Shown here piece by piece: positions 36,999-47,095 of a stretch of DNA of 64,000 bases (positions are counted from its first letter, which is position 1; every line of letters starts with the position of its first letter). This stretch comes from Saprospiraceae bacterium. Its GTDB lineage: Bacteria; Bacteroidota; Bacteroidia; Chitinophagales; Saprospiraceae. Under the pieces are notes generated by a model. It did no database searches. It had not been told where the DNA came from and saw nothing but the letters and a program-made list of their open reading frames with translations. The position numbers and the translations under genes are program-made. The DNA lies in NCBI GenBank assembly GCA_016708265.1, contig JADJGA010000012.1:841001-905000 (forward strand), given 5' to 3'.

Positions 36999-37719
36999 TA
37001 AATGTTTTGTTCGTAAATTAATTTCTAAAGATCTGTAAAAACAAGGTACAAAGATAAAATTTTCCGATGATTAGAAATCAATTTTACAACAGTTAATCAA
37101 TTTAAAACAGGATAATTACTAAAACATAATATCAGGAGCAAAGTAACGATAAATTGATTTATGAAATTCCTGATTAGGTTTGAATGGAATGGATATAAGG
37201 TCTAATGGTAGAATTTTGATGGTGAAATGCTAAATATGGAAAATTAATTTAAGACCCCAGGTTCGGAGTAGATTGTACCTGCATCGATAAACAAAAGAAG
37301 ATTCCAGTATTCCCATAATAAATAAAGTTTTTAAAAAAAATTAAGAAAACTTAGCAATCTTAAAGACAATACATAGTTTGTAAATAAAAAAGGATAAGTA
37401 TCGGTTACCATAATTATGATGTTTTTATAGGAAACTGGAATAATTTTTGGTTTTTGAAATTTATATTGTGGATATTTGAAAGATAGTATTGTTAGGTAGA
37501 CTGAGTCTAAACTATATGGGGATATGAAAATAAATACGAGCCTAAACTCGCAAATTACAGACAATGTGGTGACTTAATTGTCAATTATTCATTCTAGCCG
37601 CTTTCCACCCTTCCTCTTCATCCGTCAAAAGACGGATACTTTCTTCATCTGTCAAGAGTAGGACACGCTCTTCATTTTTCATTTTTCATCCGTCAATAGC
37701 CGGACAAGTTTTTTCATTC
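36999..37719. other. 720-bp gene-free region between pheT and purL
   Basis: AT-rich, with no ORF of coding character. It holds the pheT promoter box near 37049. At its purL end (37609-37735) there is a degenerate tandem repeat of units like CATCCGTCAAAAGACGGATAC joined by CATTTTT/CATTCTT tracts. Between 37060 and 37590 nothing is recognised. Confidence 0.65.
37049..37056 (-). promoter_or_regulatory. -7 promoter box (TATCTTTG) of pheT
   Basis: TATCTTTG on the minus strand, ~50 nt before the pheT ATG, with a TTG 22 nt further upstream (37081-37079). Confidence 0.5.
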
Positions 37720-37735
37720 TCAATTCTTCATTTTC
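37609..37735. repeat. Degenerate tandem CATCCGTCA...GGA repeat
   Basis: Three ~27-36 bp units: CATCCGTCAAAAGACGGATA, CATCTGTCAAGAGTAGGACA and CATCCGTCAATAGCCGGACA, each followed by pyrimidine-rich sequence and (CATTTTT)n. The first unit is a perfect hairpin ATCCGTC-AAAA-GACGGAT. A related unit is at ~27977. Both places lie just after the stop codon of a minus-strand gene. Confidence 0.7.
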
Positions 37736-40700
37736 TCCTCCAGCCATATTCTTGCATTTACAAAAGCGTTTATCCATGGACTGGTCTGGTCGCTTTTTCT
37801 AGCCTGCTGGTAGTAAGGCCATTGCCACGAAAAGATTGATCTTTCAAGGTGAGGCATCATGGCAAGATGTCGTCCGTCATTGGAACAAATACCTGCTGTT
37901 GTGAATTGCGAGCCGTTAGGATTGCCGGGATATTTATCGTAACTATACTTAAGTGCAATATTGAAATCATTTTCATCGGTAGAAGGGAAAGTGAATTTGC
38001 CCTCACCATGAGCAACCCATACACCAAGCCTGCTGCCTTCCAGGGTTTTCAGCATGATCGAGTTGGTTTTTTCAATATTTACAGTCAGAAATGCTGATTC
38101 AAATTTTCCCGATACATTATGATCCATTTTTGGTCCCTTAGCTAATTCCGGATGAACAAGGTTAAGCTCCATCATAAGCTGGCATCCGTTGCAAACTCCA
38201 AGGCTCATTGTATCATCTCTTTTGTAAAAGTTTTCAATTGCCGATCTTGCTTTTTCATTGTAAAAAAATGCTCCTGCCCAGCCTTTTGCAGACCCCAGCA
38301 CATCGGAATTGGAAAAACCACCCGGAAAGACGAGCATTTTTATATTTTCGAGATCTTCCCTGCCTGCCACCAGATCAGTCATGTGTACATCGATGACATT
38401 GAAACCTGCAAGATATAGGGCATATGCCATCTCCCTGTCTCCGTTTATACCTTTTTCCCTTATGACCGCAGCATTTATCCTGCGTTCTGTTGATTTTGGC
38501 ACTGAACCTGAAAAATCTAAGGGAAAATGATATTCGAGGGGCTGCAGCTTATAGTTGTCATATCTTTCTTTTGCAAAGCCTGATTTAGTCTGATGAGAAT
38601 CAAAAAGATAAGAGGTTTCATACCATATATCCATGTACTCTGCTATATCAAATGCTAATACTGAATTTCCGGTCTTCACAGTTAGTATATCCGATGATAA
38701 AACTTTTCCAATCCGTTCAAATCTTATTCTATTTTTGTCAAGCACCTCTGATACAATTTCAGTTTGTTTTGTCTGAAAGAAAATACCGGGATTTTCGCTG
38801 AAGATAAATTCCAATATTGAATTTTCATCGAGGTGCGACAGATCCAGTTCCATACTCATACCCTGACTCGAAAATGTCATCTCAAGGAGTGAAGTTATTT
38901 TCCCTCCTGCACTGATATCATGCCCTGAAAGTATATATCCATTATTTATCAATTCCTGCACCGTTTCAAAAACTTTTACAAAATATTTTGCATCTTTTAT
39001 ATCAGGCGGATTATTGCCCAGTTTGCCAAACAATGTTGAAAATGAACTGCAATCTATGCCTGTCACATCGGATGAAAAATCGATATAAAATATTTCCGAA
39101 CTATTTGCTGGCTGTAAAACCGGGGTAACTGCCTTTCTGATATCGGAAACCTCAGCTATAGCCGAAATTATAACTGTGCCAGGTGACAGGACTGCTTTGC
39201 CATCAGGGTATTTTTGTGTCATCGAAAGGCTGTCCTTGCCGGTCGGAATGTTTATTCCAAGTTCAATCGCAAAATCACTGATAGCTTTGACAGCCAAATA
39301 CAACCTTGCATTTTCTTTTTCTGTCCTCGCAGGCCACATCCAGTTTGCGCTTAGTGAAATTCCTTTTATTCCGTCCTGAATCGGAGCCCAGATAATATTT
39401 GTCAATGCTTCTGCAACAGAAATCCTGGATCCTGCTTCAGGATCTTTAAGAGCTACCAGGGGGGCATGTCCTATAGCATTTGCAATTCCTCTGATTCCAT
39501 CGAAATCCAGCGCAGTTATACTGAGGTTGTTAAGTGGCAGGTGCAATATCCCTGCATTTTGTTGCATTGCCACTTTACCGGAAACTGATCTGTCGACTTT
39601 ATTTGTGAGCCAGTCCTTACATGCCACGGATTCTATTTGTAGTAATTGTTTTACATATTCATAAATATTATTATATGTATATTGTGGATTTTCAAATATG
39701 ATTGTCGAGTTTTTGCCTTGCAAAATGCTCACCGGAGGTTTTCCGAAAAGGTCATGCAGTTCAAGTTCAAAAGGGATATCTTTAGTTTTTGTATCAGCAA
39801 TTATAAGCTTTTTATCGGTTTTGACTTTGCCGACTTCATAAAGTGGAGCTCTTTCTCTTAGCGACAATTTTTTAAGAATCTCAATATTTTCATTTTTTAT
39901 TACCATCCCCATTCTTTCCTGAGATTCATTGCTAAGCAGTTCCTTGTATGAAAGGGTAGGGTCACCAACGGGTAATTTGTTTATTTCTATAACCCCGCCT
40001 GTTTGTTCTATGAGTTCTGATAATGAATTCAAATGCCCTCCTGCACCATGATCATGTATTGAAATAATCGGATTTTTTTCCATTTCGCTTAAAGCCCTGA
40101 TCACATTATAAACTCTTTTCTGCATTTCAGGATTGGACCTTTGCACAGCATTTAGTTCCAGAGCATTTGTAAATTGCCCTGTTGAAACCGATGAAACAGC
40201 TCCTCCACCCATGCCAATACGATAGTTGTCCCCTCCCATCACAATTATATTATCACCTTCTTCAGGAATATCCTTGTGGCTGTCATTCTGATTTGCATAT
40301 CCCACACCTCCTGCAAGCATTACCACCTTATCATAACCAAAACTATTATCCTTATCAAAGTATTCAAATGTAAGAAGACTCCCACAGGTCAGAGGCTGTC
40401 CAAACTTGTTGCCGAAATCACTTGCTCCGTTCGATGCCTTAATCAAAATATCCACCGGATTCTGATACAACCACTCCCTTGGTTCTGAGTACTGCTCCCA
40501 TCCCCTTCCTTCTTTTATCCGGCTGTAAGAGGTCATATAAACTGCTGAACCTGTAAGGGGGAAACTGCCTTTGCCTCCAGCCATCCTGTCTCTTATCTCT
40601 CCGCCTGATCCGGTTGCAGCTCCGCTGAATGGTTCGACAGTTGTAGGGAAATTGTGTGTTTCAGCTTTAAGGGAAATTATTGATTTGATAGTTTTTTCTC

Positions 40701-41397
40701 CATAAGGTCCGGGATTAACAGGGTCAGAGGGAGCAAACTGTTTTATTTCAGGTCCGTCAATAAATGCAACATTATCTGAGTAAGCGGAAACTATCCTGTT
40801 TTTGTGAATATTTGAAGTTTTTCTGATAAGCTGAAACAAAGACAAAGGCATTTCATTGCCGTCTATAACAAAAACTCCGTTAAATATCTTATGCCTGCAG
40901 TGCTCAGAATTGATTTGTGAAAACCCAAAAACCTCTGAATCAGTGAGTTTTCGGTTCAATTTATTACTAAGATCATTGAGATAGGCTATTTCATCCTCTG
41001 ATAGAGCGAGTCCCTGCTGGTGATTAAATTCATTAAGATCGGCAATGTGCTTAATTTGTTCAGGGACATCGTGAATTGCAAGGGTCTCAGAGTTCAGCTC
41101 CCTGTATTTCTGCTGAGTCATAGAATCAAACGGAGTGTTATGTTTTTCATTTATAAAGATCTCAATCCTCTCGATTCCGGGGATTCCCATATTCTGGCAG
41201 ATCTCCACAGCATTAGTACTCCAGGGAGTGATCATTTCTTTTCGTGGCCCGATAAAATTTGCTTTGATGTTTGGTTCATCGATGTGGCTTGCATTGCCAA
41301 ACAGCCAAGATAATTTCTTTAAATCAACATCATCTATTTTTTTTTCAGAAATTAAATAATATATAAATTCTTTTGAGGTACCAAAAAAATAAATCAT
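37720..41397 (-). CDS. purL: Phosphoribosylformylglycinamidine synthase (large single-chain form)
   Basis: It catalyses the ATP- and glutamine-dependent conversion of FGAR to FGAM in purine synthesis. The 1225-residue single-chain form has the N-terminal PurS-like part, two AIRS-like synthetase halves (ETHNFPTTVEPFSGAATGSGGEIRD; LVALKDPEAGSRISVAEAL), and a C-terminal class I glutamine amidotransferase with the nucleophile in LGVCNGCQLM and HGEGKF. Length is typical. The downstream flank carries the repeats near 37.6 kb. Confidence 0.97.
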   Translation of the reverse strand: MIYFFGTSKEFIYYLISEKKIDDVDLKKLSWLFGNASHIDEPNIKANFIGPRKEMITPWSTNAVEICQNMGIPGIERIEIFINEKHNTPFDSMTQQKYRELNSETLAIHDVPEQIKHIADLNEFNHQQGLALSEDEIAYLNDLSNKLNRKLTDSEVFGFSQINSEHCRHKIFNGVFVIDGNEMPLSLFQLIRKTSNIHKNRIVSAYSDNVAFIDGPEIKQFAPSDPVNPGPYGEKTIKSIISLKAETHNFPTTVEPFSGAATGSGGEIRDRMAGGKGSFPLTGSAVYMTSYSRIKEGRGWEQYSEPREWLYQNPVDILIKASNGASDFGNKFGQPLTCGSLLTFEYFDKDNSFGYDKVVMLAGGVGYANQNDSHKDIPEEGDNIIVMGGDNYRIGMGGGAVSSVSTGQFTNALELNAVQRSNPEMQKRVYNVIRALSEMEKNPIISIHDHGAGGHLNSLSELIEQTGGVIEINKLPVGDPTLSYKELLSNESQERMGMVIKNENIEILKKLSLRERAPLYEVGKVKTDKKLIIADTKTKDIPFELELHDLFGKPPVSILQGKNSTIIFENPQYTYNNIYEYVKQLLQIESVACKDWLTNKVDRSVSGKVAMQQNAGILHLPLNNLSITALDFDGIRGIANAIGHAPLVALKDPEAGSRISVAEALTNIIWAPIQDGIKGISLSANWMWPARTEKENARLYLAVKAISDFAIELGINIPTGKDSLSMTQKYPDGKAVLSPGTVIISAIAEVSDIRKAVTPVLQPANSSEIFYIDFSSDVTGIDCSSFSTLFGKLGNNPPDIKDAKYFVKVFETVQELINNGYILSGHDISAGGKITSLLEMTFSSQGMSMELDLSHLDENSILEFIFSENPGIFFQTKQTEIVSEVLDKNRIRFERIGKVLSSDILTVKTGNSVLAFDIAEYMDIWYETSYLFDSHQTKSGFAKERYDNYKLQPLEYHFPLDFSGSVPKSTERRINAAVIREKGINGDREMAYALYLAGFNVIDVHMTDLVAGREDLENIKMLVFPGGFSNSDVLGSAKGWAGAFFYNEKARSAIENFYKRDDTMSLGVCNGCQLMMELNLVHPELAKGPKMDHNVSGKFESAFLTVNIEKTNSIMLKTLEGSRLGVWVAHGEGKFTFPSTDENDFNIALKYSYDKYPGNPNGSQFTTAGICSNDGRHLAMMPHLERSIFSWQWPYYQQARKSDQTSPWINAFVNARIWLEEKMKN

Positions 41398-41449
41398 GAG
41401 GACAGATTTAAATAATTATCAATAAATTATAAACTATTGCAATATATAA

Positions 41450-42727
41450 TTATCCGTTAATAACGGGATATAATGGAAATTTTTGCATGTATTCATTAAT
41501 TGAATTTTTTGCAGATTCAATTTTTGATTCATTATCGCGATTCATCAGAACAAAGTCTATCCAGTCTACTATCTGCATACAGTCATTTTCCTTCAATCCC
41601 CTTGTAGTTATTGCCGGTGTGCCGACTCTGATACCAGAGGTGACAAACGGACTTTGATCGTCAAAAGGAACCATATTTTTATTGACTGTGATATCTGCCT
41701 TTATTAATGAATTCTCTGCTTCTTTACCGGTGATATTCTTAGACCTGAGGTCAATTAGCATAAGGTGATTATCGGTACCTCCCGATATGATATTGTAACC
41801 TTTATTAACAAATGCTCTGGCCATAGCCTGAGCGTTCAGGATTACCTGCTCGATGTAATGATTGTAATCTGCAGTAAGAGCTTCCCCAAATGCAACTGCT
41901 TTTGATGCTATAACATGCTCCAGCGGACCTCCCTGAGTACCTGGAAAAACAGCGCTGTTGATGATTGCTGACATTTTTATCGGAGCACCTTTTTGAGTTG
42001 TTCTTCCCCAGGGATTGTCAAAGTTCTTACCCATCATGATTACACCTCCCCTTGGGCCCCTTAGAGTTTTATGAGTTGTTGAAGTCACAAAATGTGCATA
42101 AGGAAGTGGATCTGTAAGTTTTTTTGTAGCTATCAGTCCTGCAGGATGTGCAATATCTGCTAAAAGAAAGGCGCCTACTTCATCAGCTATTTCCCTGAAC
42201 CTTTTAAAATCCCAGTCCCTTGAGTATGCTGATGCTCCGGCTATTATCAATTTTGGCATAACTTTCCTCGCTGTCTCAGCAACCTTATCCATATCAATGA
42301 CTCCTGTCTCTTTTTCTACTCCATAGAAAGTTGGTTTGAAATACTTGCCCGAAAAATTGACAGGTGATCCATGAGTCAGATGCCCTCCATGAGAAAGATC
42401 AAGGCCTAGAATTGTATCTCCGGGCTGCAACAATGCGATGAACACAGCAGCGTTTGCCTGTGCACCTGAATGAGGTTGTACGTTGGCATAAACTGCTCCA
42501 AAGAGTTTTTTAAGCCTGTCAATTGCTATATTTTCAGTTTCATCCACGACTTCGCAACCACCATAATATCTTGCTCCCGGGTATCCTTCAGCATATTTGT
42601 TTGTCATCACACTGCCCATTGCTTTGAGAACATTTTCACTAACAAAATTCTCTGAAGCTATAAGTTCTATCCCGTGTGTTTGTCTTTTTAATTCCTTATC
42701 AATTAAATCAAATACTATGTCTTTCAT
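41450..42727 (-). CDS. glyA: Serine hydroxymethyltransferase
   Basis: A PLP enzyme that interconverts serine and glycine with tetrahydrofolate, feeding one-carbon units to purine synthesis. The 425-residue protein has the folate- and PLP-site signatures SENFVS, GYPGARYYGG and DIAHPAGLIA. The cofactor lysine is in TSTTHKTLRGPRGG (about residue 220). It lies just upstream of purL on the same strand (52-nt gap), so the two purine-related genes may share a transcript. Confidence 0.98.
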   Translation of the reverse strand: MKDIVFDLIDKELKRQTHGIELIASENFVSENVLKAMGSVMTNKYAEGYPGARYYGGCEVVDETENIAIDRLKKLFGAVYANVQPHSGAQANAAVFIALLQPGDTILGLDLSHGGHLTHGSPVNFSGKYFKPTFYGVEKETGVIDMDKVAETARKVMPKLIIAGASAYSRDWDFKRFREIADEVGAFLLADIAHPAGLIATKKLTDPLPYAHFVTSTTHKTLRGPRGGVIMMGKNFDNPWGRTTQKGAPIKMSAIINSAVFPGTQGGPLEHVIASKAVAFGEALTADYNHYIEQVILNAQAMARAFVNKGYNIISGGTDNHLMLIDLRSKNITGKEAENSLIKADITVNKNMVPFDDQSPFVTSGIRVGTPAITTRGLKENDCMQIVDWIDFVLMNRDNESKIESAKNSINEYMQKFPLYPVING

Positions 42728-42757
42728 ATCGGTTTAAATTATGCATTAAAAAAAGCA

Positions 42758-42765
42758 CAAATATA
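42758..42765 (-). promoter_or_regulatory. -7 promoter box (TATATTTG) of glyA
   Basis: TATATTTG on the minus strand, 30 nt before the ATG at 42727, with TTG 22 nt upstream (42790-42788). Confidence 0.5.
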
Positions 42766-42979
42766 ATTAATATGCTTTTATTTATACCAATTAAAGAATG
42801 AATTAAATAAAAATGTGATTTAGAAAAGAATTCGAATTTGGTTTTGTATCATTATCTTTTTATCTGCATTTTCTTGAAATTATGTTAAAATACTACTAAT
42901 AATATATCAGTTTTAAAAAATAAAAATATTACAATTTGTATTGCGTTTAATTAGAATTATTAATGATTAAAAAAAACAT

Positions 42980-44536
42980 ATGTCCGGTATTAAGATTTTG
43001 TGGATTGATGATGAAATTGAAACCCTTAAACCTCAGTTATTTTTTTTAAATAAAAAAGGATATGAAGTTGTAACAGTAAGTAATGGTTATGATGGACTTG
43101 AAAAATTGCAAACTGACGATGATATAGATATAGTATTTCTGGATGAGTCTATGCCCGGGTTATCAGGGTTGGAAACCTTGAGTAAGATTAAGGATATCAG
43201 ACAAATAATTCCTGTTGTGATGATAACAAAAAATGAGGCGGAAAGCATTATGGAGGAGGCAATTGGTGCTCAGATCACTGATTACTTAATAAAGCCTGTT
43301 AATCCAAACCAGATATTGTTGATATTGAAAAAGATAATTGATAATGATAGGCTTATAAAAGAAAAGGCTACTACTGATTATCAGCAGGAGTTCAGAAGTA
43401 TAATAATGGATATCACAAGTGGTATGAATTACGAGGAATGGGCCAACACTTACCTGAAACTTGTCAAGTGGGAATTGAAACTCGATAACAGCAATGTCCA
43501 CGAAATGTCCGAGATACTTAATACTCAAAAAAATGATGCTAATTCTGAATTTTCAAAGTTTATTTCAAGGAACTATCTTAAATGGATAAAAACAGATAAG
43601 GACAGGCCTGTGATGTCGCATGACCTGATCAAATCCCTTATTTTGCCCAAAATGGAAAATGGAATCCCGACAATAGTAATTTTGCTGGATAACCTGCGGT
43701 TTGATCACTGGAAAGTTTTTGAGCCTATCATCCTCGAAATGTTTAAAAAGGAAAGTGAAGAGTTTTTCTTCAGTATTTTACCTTCAACTACACAATACAG
43801 CAGGAATTCTATTTTTGCCGGTATGCTTCCTAAAGAGATTGCTGCAAGATTTCCGGACTGGTGGGTAAATGACTTTGAAGAAGGAGGTAAAAACCAGCAT
43901 GAGGAAGATTTTTTAAAAGATCAGTTAAACAGGAGACTGAGAAAAGAGATAAAATTTCATTTTACTAAAATCCTAAATACAAAAACAGCAAAACAGGTTT
44001 TAGAGAATGCCAGTGATCTGATAAATTACGACTTTGCTGTACTTGTCTACAACATAATCGATATGATATCGCATGCCCGTACTGAAATCGATGTTCTTAA
44101 AGCTCTGGCTGATGATGAGAAAGGCTACAGGTCATTGATCCTGACATGGTTCAAAAATTCTCCGCTACTGCAAACATTGCAATTCCTGAGTACAAAGAAT
44201 GTCAGGGTAATTATCACTACTGACCATGGAACCATTAAGGTAAACCGACCTTCAAAAGTAATAGGAGATAAGGAAACAACAACAAATCTGAGATACAAAT
44301 CAGGCAAAAATCTCCAGTTCAGTCATAGAGATGTATTTCTTATCGATAAACCCGAAGAGGCCGGACTTCCATCACCTAATATCAGTTCAAGGTATATTTT
44401 TGCCAAGGAAGATTTTTATTTCCTTTACCCTAATAATTACAGCCACTTTAACAAAATGTATAATGATACATTTCAGCATGGTGGGATTTCAATGGAGGAG
44501 ATAATATGTCCGGTTATAACACTCAGGTCAAAATAA
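42980..44536 (+). CDS. porX: PorX-type response regulator with PglZ domain (T9SS regulator)
   Basis: A 518-residue protein. Residues ~1-125 form a CheY-like receiver with the acidic pair Asp10/Asp11, the phospho-acceptor Asp55 (VFLDESMPG) and a conserved lysine in DYLIKPVNP. The rest is a PglZ/alkaline-phosphatase-like domain (IVILLDNLRFDHWKVF, IITTDHGTIKVNRPS), the layout of PorX. PorX works with the kinase PorY and controls type IX secretion. PorY is not in the window. The gene stands alone, divergent from glyA, with ~250 bp of AT-rich upstream DNA. Confidence 0.93.
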   Translation: MSGIKILWIDDEIETLKPQLFFLNKKGYEVVTVSNGYDGLEKLQTDDDIDIVFLDESMPGLSGLETLSKIKDIRQIIPVVMITKNEAESIMEEAIGAQITDYLIKPVNPNQILLILKKIIDNDRLIKEKATTDYQQEFRSIIMDITSGMNYEEWANTYLKLVKWELKLDNSNVHEMSEILNTQKNDANSEFSKFISRNYLKWIKTDKDRPVMSHDLIKSLILPKMENGIPTIVILLDNLRFDHWKVFEPIILEMFKKESEEFFFSILPSTTQYSRNSIFAGMLPKEIAARFPDWWVNDFEEGGKNQHEEDFLKDQLNRRLRKEIKFHFTKILNTKTAKQVLENASDLINYDFAVLVYNIIDMISHARTEIDVLKALADDEKGYRSLILTWFKNSPLLQTLQFLSTKNVRVIITTDHGTIKVNRPSKVIGDKETTTNLRYKSGKNLQFSHRDVFLIDKPEEAGLPSPNISSRYIFAKEDFYFLYPNNYSHFNKMYNDTFQHGGISMEEIICPVITLRSK

Positions 44537-44993
44537 CTAGGTGAAGATTAATAAATATCTGGTAGTTAATGTGAATAACTCATCATTGTTCAATACAAAA
44601 AAACGTATTTTTATGTGTTTAAACTTTGATGGTATTTAAAAAGTCCAATTTACTTAGTTTCACGTAATCCCGATAAATATCGGGAGCTAAAACGCAGAGT
44701 TCAGCAAATTAGACTAATATACATTACATTTATATCAATTTGATAAAAATTATGTGCTTTTTAAACACTCTCGGTTAGGTAAAAGTTGAAATAGAATATG
44801 TTTATTGTAGCCAATACCAAAGCAAATGCTAAAATTATATAATGAATTTCATTTAATGATTTTCAAATAGTAATTCGTAAATCCACCAATCCCCAAGCTT
44901 CTTGGGGAGGGACACCGTCGTACATCGTAAATCGTACTTCGTGCATCGTAAATCGTACTCTTTAGATTGCCTTCTTGCCCGGCCAAGGTTTTC
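44537..44993. repeat. Gene-free spacer with hairpins and direct repeats
   Basis: Contains an interspersed TTTCACGT...AACGCAGAG element (44658-44713) in which a perfect hairpin TCCCGATA-AA-TATCGGGA (44668-44685) sits. A CCCCAAG/CTTGGGG hairpin is at ~44891-44907. Two tandem ~20-bp copies of a TCGTRCATCGTAAATCGTAC unit lie at ~44918-44958. None is coding. Confidence 0.7.
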
Positions 44994-45851
44994 TCAGGAT
45001 TTGAATAAACTCCTTTTATAAGACCGTCGGAGTTTCTGGATTGCTCTTTCTTTGATCTGACGAACACGCTCACCCGAAAGGCCAAACATATCACCGATTT
45101 CATCAAGATTGAGTTCTTCATTTCCGCTCAATCCGTAAAACGCCTTTAGTACTTCTTTCTCTCTGGGAGAGAGTATATTGAGTTTAATGTCAATATCCTT
45201 ATTGATAGACTCTCTCAAAAGTGAATTATCAGTTTGTTCGTAATCAGTTTCCACATAGAAATCCATTAAAGTTGCATCAGCTTCTTCATCACCAAGAGGG
45301 GAATCAAAGGATAAATGTTTGTTGTTAAGGCTCAACAACTCACTTACCAGGTTTTGTGGCATATCAAGCAATTCAGACAATTCCTCAATTGAGGGCTCTC
45401 TTTCGAATTCCTGGTAGAAAGCTGAATAAGCCTGTTGCACCTTATTGTAACTTGTAACTTTGTTGACAGGGAGTCTTACGATTCGCGAGTATTCAATTAT
45501 TGCCTGCAATATTGATTGCCGTATCCACCATACAGCGTAGGATATGAATTTAAATCCTTTTGTCTCATCGAATCTTTTTGCAGCTTTTATCAGTCCTACA
45601 TTTCCTTCATTTATCAGGTCACTCAATGATAAACCCTGATTTTGATATTGCTTAGCGACAGAAACAACAAATCTGAGGTTAGATTTTGTCATGAGGTCAA
45701 GAGCATCCGCATCGCCATTTCTTACTCTTGCAGCAAGTTTTACTTCCTCTTCAGGGGATAGAATACTTATCTTACTTATGTCACCCAAGTATTTTTCAAG
45801 AGAAACACTTTCTCTGTTAGTGATTTTATGCTCTATTTTTAATTGTCGCAC
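44994..45851 (-). CDS. rpoD: Primary RNA polymerase sigma factor (Bacteroidota RpoD type)
   Basis: A 285-residue sigma-70 factor without region 1.1, the short form that is the housekeeping sigma factor in Bacteroidota. Region 1.2 (LEKYLGDISKISILSPEEE) and region 2 (DLINEGNVGLIKAAKRFDET, then FKFISYAVWWIRQSI) include the core-binding and -10 recognition helices. Region 4 (DEIGDMFGLSGERVRQIKERAIQKLR) is a helix-turn-helix. It should recognise the TAnnTTTG boxes seen in this window. It is monocistronic, with repeats downstream. Confidence 0.95.
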   Translation of the reverse strand: MRQLKIEHKITNRESVSLEKYLGDISKISILSPEEEVKLAARVRNGDADALDLMTKSNLRFVVSVAKQYQNQGLSLSDLINEGNVGLIKAAKRFDETKGFKFISYAVWWIRQSILQAIIEYSRIVRLPVNKVTSYNKVQQAYSAFYQEFEREPSIEELSELLDMPQNLVSELLSLNNKHLSFDSPLGDEEADATLMDFYVETDYEQTDNSLLRESINKDIDIKLNILSPREKEVLKAFYGLSGNEELNLDEIGDMFGLSGERVRQIKERAIQKLRRSYKRSLFKS

Positions 45852-46036
45852 AGGAAGATAATATAATAACCTGTAAATATAACAATGATTTTATCAAATT
45901 AATTCCAAAAAGCAGTTTTTTTTTGAAAATATATTATCATCAATCAAAATATATCTGTGATATCTTAAAACTATATGCAATATTGTTCAAAAACGCTACA
46001 ATAAAATCCGGAAATATCAATCAAACCCGAATTTTT

Positions 46037-47095
46037 TTACAACTGCTCTTTTTTTCTGCTGTTCACATAAGTCCTCCATTTTTCTAATACATTTGTAAAA
46101 TTTGGTGGTAGTTCTGATGTGAAAAACATTTTTTCACCTGTTTTAGGATGTATGAATCCGAGAGTATGTGCATGCAGAGCCTGACCTTCAAGCAAGTCAA
46201 AGCAGTTTTTTACAAATTGGCTGTATTTCGAAAAAATAGTTCCTTTAATGATTCTGTCTCCTCCATAGGAATCATCATTAAAAACAGGATGTCCGGAATA
46301 TCTCAGATGTACCCTTATCTGATGAGTTCTGCCAGTCTCAAGCCTGCATTTGATCAAACTGACATAGTAAAGATCTTCGACAACCGAAAAATGAGTAACA
46401 GCATTTTTCCCATCATCATTTTCATGAAATGCTTTCATTTGTTTTCTGTTATTGGGATCGCGTCCAATATTGACATCAATGGTTCCGGATGTTTCTTCAA
46501 AATTTCCCCATACCAGAGCCAGATATTCCCTGTCAATTGTATGGTGAAAAAACTGTGAAGCAAGCTTCGTCATTGCTTCTTCGGTTTTAGCTATCAGTAG
46601 AAGTCCTGAAGTGTTCTTGTCAATTCTGTGAACAATACCCGGTCTGTCAGCTTCGTTGCCTTCCATTACGGGCAATTTCTTTTCATCAAAATAATACCTG
46701 AGAGCATTTACAAGTGTTCCTGAATAATTTGAAACTCCGGGATGTACAACCAGGCCGGCAGGTTTATTGATGATCATCACTTCATCATCCTCAAAAACTA
46801 CATTGAGGGGTATGTTTTCTCCTTCAATCTCCGCATTAAAGTCGTGTTTTTTAGGTATTATTCCGTGAATGAGGTCAAGTGGCCTGATCTTATAATTTGA
46901 CTTGACTTCAAGTCCATTTACGGTTATTATACCATTAGTAAGGGCACCCTGCAATTTATTACGGGTTACATTGAAAAGTCTGTTTTGAAGAAATTTATCA
47001 ATACGCAGGGGTGCTTGCTTTTTGTCAACAGTAATATTAAATTCCTGTCCGTATAGTTCATCTTGTTGAATATCATCAATATTTTCCATCATCAA
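46037..47095 (-). CDS. RluD-family 23S rRNA pseudouridine synthase
   Basis: A 352-residue enzyme that isomerises uridines in 23S rRNA. An N-terminal S4 domain (LRIDKFLQNRLFNVTRNKLQGAL) precedes the catalytic domain, where the aspartate lies in RPGIVHRIDKNTSGLLLIAKT. The RluC/RluD-type end (ALHAHTLGFIHPKTGEKMFF) is present. The start overlaps the stop of the upstream beta-barrel gene by 4 nt, so it is translationally coupled to an envelope protein gene, an odd pairing. Confidence 0.93.
   Translation of the reverse strand: MMMENIDDIQQDELYGQEFNITVDKKQAPLRIDKFLQNRLFNVTRNKLQGALTNGIITVNGLEVKSNYKIRPLDLIHGIIPKKHDFNAEIEGENIPLNVVFEDDEVMIINKPAGLVVHPGVSNYSGTLVNALRYYFDEKKLPVMEGNEADRPGIVHRIDKNTSGLLLIAKTEEAMTKLASQFFHHTIDREYLALVWGNFEETSGTIDVNIGRDPNNRKQMKAFHENDDGKNAVTHFSVVEDLYYVSLIKCRLETGRTHQIRVHLRYSGHPVFNDDSYGGDRIIKGTIFSKYSQFVKNCFDLLEGQALHAHTLGFIHPKTGEKMFFTSELPPNFTNVLEKWRTYVNSRKKEQL

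Noticed and set aside
37331..37564. 77-residue minus-strand ORF between pheT and purL
   Set aside because: Hydrophobic AT-rich composition as expected by chance; no start context or neighbour logic.
44849..45121. ORF overlapping the 3' end of the sigma factor gene
   Set aside because: It reads through repeats and an out-of-frame part of rpoD; no coding character.
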